Positions 1-7,356 of a DNA stretch of 27,576 bases are shown one piece after another. The DNA is from Dehalococcoidia bacterium UBA6808. Its GTDB lineage: Bacteria; Chloroflexota; Dehalococcoidia; GIF9; UBA5629. The stretch lies in NCBI GenBank assembly GCA_002452695.1, contig DKFA01000101.1, positions 1-27,576 on the forward strand, read 5' to 3'. Below the pieces are notes generated by a model that saw only the letters and a list, made by a program, of their open reading frames with translations, made no database searches and had not been told where the DNA came from. Every line of letters starts with the position of its first letter. Position 1 is the first letter of the stretch. The translations under genes were made by a program, and so were the position numbers.

Positions 1-29
1 TTATCATTTAACAGGGAGCATATTGTTTT

Positions 30-851
30 ATGAATCAACTGAAAGCAACATCTGTGGACAACACAGACATCAGCATAATAGAGAAACCCGTCGTCTTCGG
101 GAATCATGACATTGCCCTGCAGGGCAGGCTGTATCTGCCTTCGACTGCCAGTCAGGCAAACCGCGTCCCGGGCACAGTTATTTGCCATGGTTACGGCGCC
201 GACAAGCTGGCCTTCGAAAAAAGCGCTCGTGATCTATGTTCCGGGGGAGTGGCTGTGCTCACCTTCGATTTCCGTGGACACGGGTCAAGCGGCGGCAAGC
301 TGGACGGCAGTATGGTGGACGACGTCGTTGACGCCTGGGACTACCTCCACGACCGCCCTGAGATCGACCAAAAGCGCATGGGACTGATCGGGCACAGCAT
401 GGGCGCCTTCTCCGCCATACTTGCTGCAGGCAAACTACGCGATGCCAGGGCATTGGTAACGCTCTCCTGCCCCGGCGAGATACGCAACAAGATCGCACTC
501 AATCCGCGGCATTTCGCAAACCCGCTGCTCAAGCTGTTTGCCACCTTTATGTTCAGGGCCGCCCATATCATCTTCAAATTGCAAATCCGCGTCGACTGGA
601 AAAAATTCATCGATTTCTGGCCCAGGATGAAGCCGTCGCAGTCTTTGGCAGACCTTCACCATTGTTCCAAGCTGTTCATATTCTGCCTGAACGATTTTAC
701 CTCTCCTTATAACAGGTTCGTCTACTCATATTCCATGGCTGCCGAACCGAAGCAGATGATGGTGACCTCGGGCAACCACAACACACCGGTGGAATCAGAG
801 TCGCTGCGCAAGCAGTGGCAAAAATGGACAATTTCTACTTTGCGGGGCTAA
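30..851 (+). CDS. alpha/beta hydrolase family protein
   Basis: A 273-residue soluble protein with the alpha/beta hydrolase layout. An oxyanion-hole type HGYG sits at about residues 53-56. The nucleophile elbow GHSMGA puts the probable catalytic Ser at 123. An Asp (about 222, in CLNDFTSP) and a late His (about 250, in SGNHNTP) fall where the rest of the triad is expected. The FDFRGHGSS stretch at about 79-87 is typical of the family's serine hydrolase and esterase-like members. I see no signal peptide, so it is probably cytoplasmic. The ATG has a GGGAG about 11 bases upstream. It is the only plus-strand gene at this end and converges on the histidine kinase gene. The substrate cannot be read from the sequence. 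Confidence 0.88.
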   Translation: MNQLKATSVDNTDISIIEKPVVFGNHDIALQGRLYLPSTASQANRVPGTVICHGYGADKLAFEKSARDLCSGGVAVLTFDFRGHGSSGGKLDGSMVDDVVDAWDYLHDRPEIDQKRMGLIGHSMGAFSAILAAGKLRDARALVTLSCPGEIRNKIALNPRHFANPLLKLFATFMFRAAHIIFKLQIRVDWKKFIDFWPRMKPSQSLADLHHCSKLFIFCLNDFTSPYNRFVYSYSMAAEPKQMMVTSGNHNTPVESESLRKQWQKWTISTLRG

Positions 852-879
852 TATACTTGTTAACTACCGGGTATCAAAT

Positions 880-996
880 ATGGGGACAATGGCCTATTTC
901 GGGCGCGTCGAGGGTGCTCCTGTACCGGTCAATCCACCGCATGAACTTGTTGTCGACTGGCCGAAGCTGCGTCAGGAGAACGGCAAGTTAAAATAG
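880..996 (+). CDS. possible 38-residue small ORF (doubtful)
   Basis: An open frame starting ATG GGG ACA ATG and ending in TAG encodes 38 residues of ordinary composition (for example YFGRVEG and ELVVDWPKLRQ). It lies just after the hydrolase gene and overlaps the 3' end of the convergent kinase gene by 25 bases. No Shine-Dalgarno sequence precedes it. It could be a small protein, a remnant of a larger gene, or chance. I list it only because the 120-base gap is otherwise unexplained. Confidence 0.18.
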   Translation: MGTMAYFGRVEGAPVPVNPPHELVVDWPKLRQENGKLK

Positions 997-2126
997 AAAG
1001 TGCTGCCCTTGCCCGGCTGGCTCTCAACACTCACACTGCCCCTGTGCAGTTCGACATATTTCCTGACAAGCGCCAGGCCGATGCCGGCGTTGCCATAGAA
1101 GCGCTGGCGCGATTTGTCCGCCTTGTAAAAATGATCGAAAACATAGGGCAGGTCGGCGGGATCGATGCCGCTGCCTGTATCACTGACCGCTACGCTGACC
1201 GGGCCGTCTTTCATTACATGTGTTTTTACATTGATTGAACCGCCCGCAGGGGTATAACGCAGGGCATTCTCCAGCAGGTTATGCAGCACCTGCTTGATGC
1301 GATCGCGGTCGATGTTCAACAAAGGCAGCGCGAGGCTAGTTTCAGTACTCAGATTTACGCCTTTCTCACGGCAGCGCGCCTGGAAGACGGTTGTCTCCGA
1401 CTCGATCAAATCGACAAGATCGGTCTGTTCCAGATGAAGCTTCAATTGGCCGGCTTCAGCCAGTGACAGCTCGCGCAGGTCGGTGATCAACCTGTTGAGC
1501 AGGACGGTCTCATCATAAACCGAGGCGATCTGGTTGGGAGTAGGCGTGATAACACCATCCAGCCAGGCTTCGAGATTGCCCTGTATTATGCTGAGCGGAT
1601 TGCGCAGTTCGTGGGCGATATCAGCCAGTAGCTGTTTGCGGCTTTTTTCCTTCTTTTCAAGCTGTGCCGCCATCGAGTTAAAGGCCTCTGCCACTTCCCC
1701 TATCTCATCATCGCCCGCGCCTTTGACACGCTGTGCCAGGTCTCCCTCGGCAATTCTGCGTGCCGAAAGCGAGAGCTGCCTCACCGGCCTTGTGACCATC
1801 CTGCTGACAAGCAAACCAATACCGAGCGCCAACAATACCGCAACGATTGCGGCGATGACCAGCGAGCGTTGCGAATCCTCAATGAATTTCTTTTCCTCCT
1901 GACCCAACTGCTGCAAACGCATGGCGCCTGCACCCATTCCCATTCCTTGACCCATGGGTTGTTCCATAGCGGGAGTTACATTCTCGCAAGAGCATTCAAC
2001 AGTACGCATACAGTAGCTTGCGAAATTGACGCTGACAGCCTGATTGATCCAGATCGCTACCACGCCCACGCTCAGTAACGCTATGCCCAGAAAAAGCAGG
2101 CTGAGTTTAATCGAAACGCTGTTCAC
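972..2126 (-). CDS. sensor histidine kinase, HAMP type
   Basis: A 384-residue membrane kinase: TM1 at about 8-28, a short outer loop at about 29-88, TM2 at about 89-108, then HAMP (about 109-160), HisKA with phospho-acceptor His172 in DIAHELRNPL, and a HATPase domain. The HATPase shows an N box (HNLLENALRYT, about 282-292), a G1 box (DTGSGI, about 316) and a G2 box (GNAGIGLAL). The loop holds Cys39, Cys45 and Cys47 and a Met-rich run with Met at 54, 58, 62, 64 and 69, which suggests metal or redox sensing (inference). The GTG start overlaps the response regulator stop as GTGA, so translation is probably coupled. The kinase should phosphorylate the regulator encoded just upstream. Confidence 0.95.
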   Translation of the reverse strand: MNSVSIKLSLLFLGIALLSVGVVAIWINQAVSVNFASYCMRTVECSCENVTPAMEQPMGQGMGMGAGAMRLQQLGQEEKKFIEDSQRSLVIAAIVAVLLALGIGLLVSRMVTRPVRQLSLSARRIAEGDLAQRVKGAGDDEIGEVAEAFNSMAAQLEKKEKSRKQLLADIAHELRNPLSIIQGNLEAWLDGVITPTPNQIASVYDETVLLNRLITDLRELSLAEAGQLKLHLEQTDLVDLIESETTVFQARCREKGVNLSTETSLALPLLNIDRDRIKQVLHNLLENALRYTPAGGSINVKTHVMKDGPVSVAVSDTGSGIDPADLPYVFDHFYKADKSRQRFYGNAGIGLALVRKYVELHRGSVSVESQPGKGSTFYFNLPFS

Positions 2127-2815
2127 TGTTGTTGCTCCAGCTTGTAACCAACACCCCTGACGGTGACAAGAGGGTTATCATTGTCTCCGCTGAACTTGCC
2201 TAACTTCTGGCGGATATTCTTGATATGGACATCAATGGTACGGTCATAACCTTCGTAAGTCTCACCGAAAGCCGAGTCCATTAATTGCAGACGTGTGAAA
2301 ACGCGGCCGGGATTACGCGCCATGACCGACAGCAATTTGAATTCCGCGGCCGTGAGGGGTACGGTTTCCCCCCGATATTTTACCGTATATGAGTCGGAAT
2401 CCACCTGCAGGTCACCGGCGACTATCCTGGAGGCGGGCCTGCTCCCTTCGGAATAGCGGCGCAGCACAGCCCCGACCCTGGCAGACAGTTCACGCGGACT
2501 GAACGGCTTGGTCATGTAATCATCGGCGCCGAGCTGCAGCCCTACAATTTTATCAACCTCGTCGTCGCGGGCTGTGACCATGATCACCGGCACATCAGAA
2601 AATGTCCGTATGGCACGGAATGCCTCAAGCCCGTCCATTTCGGGCAGGTTAAGGTCCAGCACTACCAGGTCAGGCTTCTGGCTGCGCGCCTTCTCGACAG
2701 CGCTGCGGCCGTCTCCGGTCACGACCACATCATAGCCGTCCTTATCCAGGTAGGCCCTGATCAGATCGCAGACCTTGGGTTCATCATCTACAACAAGTAC
2801 CTTCCTTCGTGCCAT
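2123..2815 (-). CDS. OmpR/PhoB-type response regulator
   Basis: A 230-residue two-domain regulator. The receiver domain (1-120) has the acidic pair D10/D11, phospho-acceptor D54 in VVLDLNLPEMDG, T81 and K103. The C-terminal winged-helix (about 131-228) has the OmpR-type LTAAEFKLL and TIDVHIKNIRQKLG segments and a terminal VRGVGYKL. It is the first gene of a two-gene unit with the sensor kinase, overlapping it by 4 bases. It starts at ATG with AAAGG about 11 bases upstream. The terminator of the preceding small Cys-rich gene lies in the gap in front of it, so the regulator pair may have its own promoter or depend on read-through. Its targets are unknown; the neighbouring Cys-rich gene is an obvious candidate. 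Confidence 0.96.
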   Translation of the reverse strand: MARRKVLVVDDEPKVCDLIRAYLDKDGYDVVVTGDGRSAVEKARSQKPDLVVLDLNLPEMDGLEAFRAIRTFSDVPVIMVTARDDEVDKIVGLQLGADDYMTKPFSPRELSARVGAVLRRYSEGSRPASRIVAGDLQVDSDSYTVKYRGETVPLTAAEFKLLSVMARNPGRVFTRLQLMDSAFGETYEGYDRTIDVHIKNIRQKLGKFSGDNDNPLVTVRGVGYKLEQQQ

Positions 2816-2854
2816 TTATACTGAATCCTTTCTCGATTTTAGCATACATAAAAT

Positions 2855-2887
2855 AAAGGGACGAAGAGGTCGATGCTTCGTCCCTTT
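2855..2887 (-). terminator. intrinsic terminator after the Cys-rich gene
   Basis: A perfect 12-bp stem (2855-2866 with 2876-2887) and a 9-nt loop. Read on the minus strand it is followed by TTTATTTTATG, a T-rich tail. It lies between the Gly-Asn-Cys gene and the response regulator gene. Confidence 0.8.
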
Positions 2888-2933
2888 AATAAGGAGGTGT
2901 AATTATTAAGGTCCGGGTCTTTCCATAGATAAT

Positions 2934-3299
2934 TTATCTATAACGGCAGCAGTTGCCGCCGCCAATTGATTTAGGCACGTACACGCCGGCGTTGCCGTCA
3001 TTGCAGCAACTCCCCTGCGTACCTGCAATGTACCCTGCACAACTTCCATTGCCATTACAATCGCAATCTCCATTACCATTGCAGTTGCCGTTTCCATTAC
3101 AATTGGCATTTCCGGCACAATTGCCGCAATTACCTGTGCAGTCAAGCTGCTGGCTGTAACTAGCCTGGGAGCTATATGAAGCAGCTTCGGCCCTGGCCGA
3201 TGGATTCAAGGCTGTCACCGCCATCATAACGGCTACCGCCGCAAAGATGAGCAATACCGCCATCAGGACGGGCAATCCAATTTTGAGCCTGTTGTTCAA
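2934..3299 (-). CDS. small exported Gly/Asn/Cys-rich repeat protein
   Basis: A 121-residue protein. Residues 1-6 are charged and polar, 7-30 are strongly hydrophobic (signal peptide or membrane anchor), and an ARAEA segment near 36-40 could be a cleavage site. The rest is low complexity with repeated GNC, NGNGNC and GDCDC units. Twelve cysteines occur after residue 50, including two CC pairs near the end. The start is TTG, supported by AGGAGG 8 bases upstream; no in-frame ATG fits. A terminator follows it. I do not recognise a family. Metal binding or extracellular disulfide formation are reasonable guesses. The adjacent kinase has a Cys/Met-rich outer loop, so the two may belong to one response. 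The repeats keep other frames open, but this frame has the signal sequence and the ribosome binding site. Confidence 0.7.
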   Translation of the reverse strand: MNNRLKIGLPVLMAVLLIFAAVAVMMAVTALNPSARAEAASYSSQASYSQQLDCTGNCGNCAGNANCNGNGNCNGNGDCDCNGNGSCAGYIAGTQGSCCNDGNAGVYVPKSIGGGNCCRYR

Positions 3300-3332
3300 T
3301 GAGTTATCCTCCTAAAGTTTAATTTGGACTTA

Positions 3333-3338
3333 AGTATA
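3333..3338 (-). promoter_or_regulatory. possible -10 box of the Cys-rich gene
   Basis: On the minus strand TATACT lies about 34 bases before the TTG start and about 20 before the AGGAGG site. No convincing -35 hexamer stands 16-18 bases upstream, so this is tentative. Confidence 0.35.
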
Positions 3339-3440
3339 GAGCGTGTTTGTGAATTTTTGATGAACGCGGCAGCAGATTTCAGTGAAAAAGCACAGTGTAA
3401 AACGCTGAAAATGCGGCGGGATGTTAAGATCGGCACATAT

Positions 3441-4877
3441 TTAAACGCGCTTTTTTCGCCACTGGTAATAACGGTAGACCCTTTCCAGGGCTATCGCCGC
3501 GCGTTTGGCGGAGGGGAACACGGCGTAGCCCGCTTCTACCATCCTGTTGAAGCATTTCTCCGCCAGGCCATCCTCACCAGCCACAGTATTGACATTGAGG
3601 CAAAGCAAGGTTGTTTTGGTTGAGCGCCTGGCCCATTCTATAGTGACATCGGTTGTCACCTGGTATTCAAACTCTCTCAACATGAAAGGTGTCTGCTCAG
3701 GCGTGGTGAGCAGGATTGCTGCATCATAGCCGTCCCAGTTTGCCACAGCAGAGAAGGCCTGGCCCGCCAGTTCCATCCCCGAATAAGGATTGATGTCCAG
3801 CGGGTTCTTGAATATGTTGCCTGCCTCGCTCTTATAGATATCTTTGAGCGCCTGCCTGTACTTTAACGGCAGTACGGGAATGGAGAGGCCCGCCCGGCAG
3901 CAATCGTCGCAGGCCTGTACGCATGAACCGCCTCCCTGCCCGATCAGCAGCGCCCTCAATCCATGCGGCTCCGGGCAGCGCTGCAGTATCGCAACCACAT
4001 CGAACATCTCCTTAACATTGTAGACGCGGATGGCGCCTGTCTGCCTGATCAGCGCGTCCCATGTCCGGCTGGAACCGGCGATAGCGCTGGTATGCGAGAT
4101 CGCCGCCTGCGACCCGCCCTGGGTATCGGCTGCCTTGAAGAGCACGACCGGCTTCTTGAGGCAGGCGGCTTTAAGCGCTTTCAACAAACGCTGGCCGTGA
4201 CTGGTGCCCTCGATGTAAGCAGCGATGATATCCGTTTCCGGGTCCTCTGTGAGATACTCAATCAGGTCACACTCGTTGATATCGGCCGCATTACCGTAGC
4301 TGACAACTTTGGAAAAATAGATACTGCGACGGTTGGCTTCCTTGATGCCCAGGATGCTCTGCCCGCCGCTCTGTGAAAGATAACCGACTCTACCAGGTAT
4401 GGGGGAAAACCCTATGCCATAAGTCATACGGGAGGCTGGGCAATAAATACCCATGCAATTGGGCCCGACCAGCCTGATCCTGTATTTATGCGCTGTTTTC
4501 AGTACCTGGGCCTGCAAATCGTGGCCCATGGTGTCTTCGATTTCGCCAAAGCCCGAGACGAACAGATGAACCACCTTGACGCCTTTCTTCCCGCACTCCT
4601 CCATCATCTGAGGAACAGCTTTGTTGGGTATAGCGGCAATGGCAAAATCCACCTCACCCTCAATATCTTTGATGCTGTTAAGTATCTTGAGGCCGTTGAT
4701 CTCGCCGCCGCTATTGCCCACAGGGTGCAGCTTGCCCGCATAGCCAAAATCCAGCAGCGCCCTGATGAAAAGATTGGCAGTATTGAGCTTAAGAACTTTA
4801 TCAGTTGTGGCGCCGAAAACTGCTATAGAACGCGGGAAAAATACGTATTTAAGTTCCTCAAGTTTGCTTTGCGACAC
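3441..4877 (-). CDS. CoA-binding protein, ADP-forming acyl-CoA synthetase alpha-type
   Basis: A 478-residue protein with the three alpha-subunit domains of ADP-forming acyl-CoA synthetases: a CoA-binding Rossmann domain (about 10-135, ending LVGPNCMGIYCP), then two CoA-ligase domains (about 155-290 and 300-465). The SHTSAIAG motif puts His262 at the position of the family's phosphohistidine. These enzymes interconvert acyl-CoA plus ADP and phosphate with free acid plus ATP. The beta ATP-grasp domain is absent here and no beta-subunit gene lies nearby, so a partner must be elsewhere or the protein does something else. The start is GTG with GAGAGGA upstream. It lies 19 bases behind gltX and is probably co-transcribed with it. 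Confidence 0.85.
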   Translation of the reverse strand: MSQSKLEELKYVFFPRSIAVFGATTDKVLKLNTANLFIRALLDFGYAGKLHPVGNSGGEINGLKILNSIKDIEGEVDFAIAAIPNKAVPQMMEECGKKGVKVVHLFVSGFGEIEDTMGHDLQAQVLKTAHKYRIRLVGPNCMGIYCPASRMTYGIGFSPIPGRVGYLSQSGGQSILGIKEANRRSIYFSKVVSYGNAADINECDLIEYLTEDPETDIIAAYIEGTSHGQRLLKALKAACLKKPVVLFKAADTQGGSQAAISHTSAIAGSSRTWDALIRQTGAIRVYNVKEMFDVVAILQRCPEPHGLRALLIGQGGGSCVQACDDCCRAGLSIPVLPLKYRQALKDIYKSEAGNIFKNPLDINPYSGMELAGQAFSAVANWDGYDAAILLTTPEQTPFMLREFEYQVTTDVTIEWARRSTKTTLLCLNVNTVAGEDGLAEKCFNRMVEAGYAVFPSAKRAAIALERVYRYYQWRKKRV

Positions 4878-4896
4878 TTCGATAGTCCTCTCATTT

Positions 4897-6339
4897 TTAT
4901 GTTAGTTTGCCAGCGGCAGACTCCAGCCTGGACAGGCATTTCTCCCTGCCCAGCACCTCCATAGTCTGAAAAAGCGGCGGGGAAGCCGTCCGCCCGGTCA
5001 CAGCCACGCGCAATACCCCGAAAAACGGCCCGGTCTTCATTCCCATTTCTTCCACCAGCGGCCGCACTGCATTCTCCATCGGCTCCGTCTTCCATTCAGA
5101 CACAGATTTCAACACGGTAATTGTCTTTTGCAGTACTGCTGCGGCCTGCGCCTTCTCCAGCTTGCCAACCAGCATAGCCGGATCGCAGTCGAGGCTGTCA
5201 GTGAAGAAGAAATCCACCTGAAGCGGCACCTCCGCCAGCGTCTTGGTGCGCTCCTGTATGAGGGGCGCAATGGCATGCAGGTAGTTTACGTCAATGGGAC
5301 GTTTGACCTCCGGCGGGAGCCCCTGCTCAACAAAAGGCAGGCTCCTTTCTGCAAAGCTTTGGGGACTGAGGTTACGAATGTATACACCGTTCATCCATTC
5401 CAGCTTATTCATATTGAACACAGCAGCAGTCTTGCTGATGCGCTCCAGGGAAAAATTCCTGATTATCTCCTCTACACTCATGATCTCAGTTTTGTCATCC
5501 AGCGACCATCCCAGCAGCGAGAGGAAATTGATCATCGTTTCTGGCAGATAGCCCATGTTACGATACTCATTGATAGCGGTAGCTCCGTGCCTTTTACTCA
5601 ACTTCGACTTGTCCGGGCCAAGAATCATGGGCAGATGAGCAAAATGCGGCGGCTGCCAGCCGAAGGCACTGTAAAGCAGTAGATGGCGAGGCGTGCTCGA
5701 CAGCCATTCTTCCGCCCGCATGACATGAGAAATCTTCATATAATGATCGTCTACTATCGAGGCCAGGTGATAGGTCGGGTAACCGTCGGATTTAAGCAGT
5801 ACGAAGTCGTCCAGCAGGTTATTTTCAAATATCACCTCGCCGCGGATAAGGTCCGTGACAGAGGTCCGGCCCGTAAGTGGCATTTTAAAACGTACCACGG
5901 GCACTTTGCCCTGCTTCTTTTCAGCTTCAACCTGATCAGGACTCAGATCACGGCAGCGCCGATCGTAGCCGGGAGGCTGTTTATTGGCCATTTGCTGCTT
6001 GCGCATGGCATCAAGCCGATCCGGTGAACAGAAACAATAATAGGCTTTGCCTTCATGCACTAGCTGTTCGGCGCATTTCCTGTATATATCCAGCCTCTCA
6101 GACTGAATATATGGGCCTTCATCAAAATCCATGCCCAACCATTTAAGGCTGTCGATGATAATCTCAACAGCGCCTTCGATCTTGCGCTCCTGGTCGGTAT
6201 CTTCAATCCTCAAGATAAAAACGCCCTTGTTATGCCGGGCAAACAGCCAGTTGAATAAGGCTGTGCGGATGTTGCCCACATGAGGATACCCTGTGGGACT
6301 GGGAGCAAAACGCACCCTGACCTGTTGGTCCATGGTCAT
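4897..6339 (-). CDS. gltX: glutamyl-tRNA synthetase
   Basis: A 480-residue class I aminoacyl-tRNA synthetase that charges tRNA-Glu (in many bacteria also tRNA-Gln) with glutamate. The HIGH-type motif is HVGN at 20-23 after RFAPSPTGYP, and the KMSKS-type motif is KLSKR at 246-250. A C102-x-C104 pair with C129 resembles the family's zinc site. The length is normal for the bacterial enzyme. The ATG overlaps the stop of the RDD gene as ATGA, with GGAGGAG just upstream, so translation is probably coupled. A second ATG two codons downstream is also possible. The CoA-binding protein gene follows 19 bases later. Confidence 0.97.
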   Translation of the reverse strand: MTMDQQVRVRFAPSPTGYPHVGNIRTALFNWLFARHNKGVFILRIEDTDQERKIEGAVEIIIDSLKWLGMDFDEGPYIQSERLDIYRKCAEQLVHEGKAYYCFCSPDRLDAMRKQQMANKQPPGYDRRCRDLSPDQVEAEKKQGKVPVVRFKMPLTGRTSVTDLIRGEVIFENNLLDDFVLLKSDGYPTYHLASIVDDHYMKISHVMRAEEWLSSTPRHLLLYSAFGWQPPHFAHLPMILGPDKSKLSKRHGATAINEYRNMGYLPETMINFLSLLGWSLDDKTEIMSVEEIIRNFSLERISKTAAVFNMNKLEWMNGVYIRNLSPQSFAERSLPFVEQGLPPEVKRPIDVNYLHAIAPLIQERTKTLAEVPLQVDFFFTDSLDCDPAMLVGKLEKAQAAAVLQKTITVLKSVSEWKTEPMENAVRPLVEEMGMKTGPFFGVLRVAVTGRTASPPLFQTMEVLGREKCLSRLESAAGKLT

Positions 6340-6884
6340 CCCACTCCTCCGCTGGCCAGCGATTTGTCCAGGATAACCTGCTTGACAGGCAATTTGACCA
6401 CGTAAGTATCAGCGATCTTATCGTGCAATGACTGTTTATGGCTATCGAAAGCCAGGATGATAAATCCAATACCAAGCGAGGCCACTGACAACAGACAACC
6501 AAGAAACCTGATAAAGGCAAAACGCAGATCGAGCGCAGAGCTATCTGTGCGAATAATCTTGATTCCCAATGCTATTTTACCCACAGTTTGACCTGTAGCC
6601 GCCCAGGGTACCGTCGTATAAATAGTGCTGCCGATCAGAAAAACCAGCAGTATCAGGGCGATCAGCCAGACAGTGCCGCCTGAAACCGAGCCTCCGTGGA
6701 TGATATCCACCAGGGACATGGCAAATTTGTGGGAATCCGGAAAGATCCAGAAAAAAGATTGTGAAATCGTGCAATACAAAATATACAAACCTGCAATTAA
6801 AATCGAAATATCGATCAGGGCTGCTCCCAGCCTTACCCAGAACCCGGCATACTCGATGGCATATTGCTTCGGTTTCTTTTTCAA
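6336..6884 (-). CDS. RDD family membrane protein
   Basis: A polytopic inner-membrane protein. It starts with an RDD-like segment (YAGFWVRLGAALIDISIL, with Arg and Asp near TM1) and has further hydrophobic spans near the middle and the C-terminus (ending about residue 155). A TVGKIALGIKI segment between spans is typical of RDD proteins. I chose the TTG at 6884 (182 residues) because AGGAG stands 6 bases upstream. An in-frame ATG at 6920 would add 12 residues but has no ribosome binding site. It heads the run RDD-gltX-CoA-binding protein and overlaps gltX by 4 bases. RDD proteins have varied or unknown roles, some linked to transport; no specific function can be given. Confidence 0.85.
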   Translation of the reverse strand: MKKKPKQYAIEYAGFWVRLGAALIDISILIAGLYILYCTISQSFFWIFPDSHKFAMSLVDIIHGGSVSGGTVWLIALILLVFLIGSTIYTTVPWAATGQTVGKIALGIKIIRTDSSALDLRFAFIRFLGCLLSVASLGIGFIILAFDSHKQSLHDKIADTYVVKLPVKQVILDKSLASGGVG

Positions 6885-6996
6885 TTCGTACTCCTGCCGT
6901 GGTATGCCGCTATCATACACGAAATGCCGGGAGGTGTCTTAATCTCTTCAACCGGGAAAGATCAAAGCGCCGAAAGATTATTTGTTCAAGGGCTGC

Positions 6997-7296
6997 CTAT
7001 TTCTCTCTGGGCTTGCCCCTGGTCAGGGTCTTGTACATTTCTTCATATTCCCTCAGGCTGTTCCTGAGGCGTTCCACCAGCTGTTCGGCCTGACGCAGCT
7101 TGCCCTTGGTCTCTTCGATCTGATTGGTAATATTGAAGAGCAACTCGTTGCGGCGGTTGGCTGCATCAACCTCGAAGGTTGCAAAATCCTCGACTCCGCC
7201 GGAAGGCGCCGGAGCATTGGAGATCTGACTGTAAATGTCGTTCTGGCCACTCAGATGGTCTTTTTTAATCTGTCCGAACCTGTCCTGTGGTCTCAT
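6997..7296 (-). CDS. small coiled-coil protein, unknown function
   Basis: A 99-residue soluble protein. The first 45 residues are polar and probably flexible. Residues about 46-92 are rich in Glu, Lys, Arg, Gln and Leu with heptad-like spacing (for example QIEETKGKLRQAEQLVERL), which predicts a long helix or coiled coil. There is no signal peptide and no cysteine. The ATG has AGAGGT about 8 bases upstream. It sits alone between the pseudouridine synthase gene and the RDD gene. I do not recognise a family. Confidence 0.75.
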   Translation of the reverse strand: MRPQDRFGQIKKDHLSGQNDIYSQISNAPAPSGGVEDFATFEVDAANRRNELLFNITNQIEETKGKLRQAEQLVERLRNSLREYEEMYKTLTRGKPREK

Positions 7297-7321
7297 TTTC
7301 GAAACCTCTCTTTTGAATAAA

Positions 7322-7345
7322 ATTTAACACATCAGGCTGTTAAAT
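7322..7345 (-). terminator. weak AT-rich hairpin after the pseudouridine synthase gene
   Basis: A perfect 8-bp inverted repeat (7322-7329 with 7338-7345) and an 8-nt loop, followed on the minus strand by TTTATT. The stem is AT-rich, so termination may be weak. It lies just past the stop of the RluA-type gene. Confidence 0.4.
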
Positions 7346-7356
7346 AGCAACAGATT

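Noticed and set aside
2990..3140. Short repeated units that might be a CRISPR or tandem-repeat locus
   Set aside because: The units are in-frame codon repeats of the Cys-rich protein; there are no constant repeats with unique spacers.
2906..3145. Second minus-strand open frame of 79 residues rich in Met, Ala, Val and Thr, across the Cys-rich gene
   Set aside because: It is a frame-shifted reading of the same repeats, with no ribosome binding site or signal peptide.
2953..3159. Plus-strand Leu/Pro-rich open frame of 68 residues
   Set aside because: It is the antisense of the Gly-Asn-Cys repeats; composition follows from the repeat bases alone.
2934..3299. Idea of a RiPP precursor peptide
   Set aside because: No maturase, radical SAM enzyme or dedicated exporter lies nearby, and the N-terminus is a classical signal or anchor.
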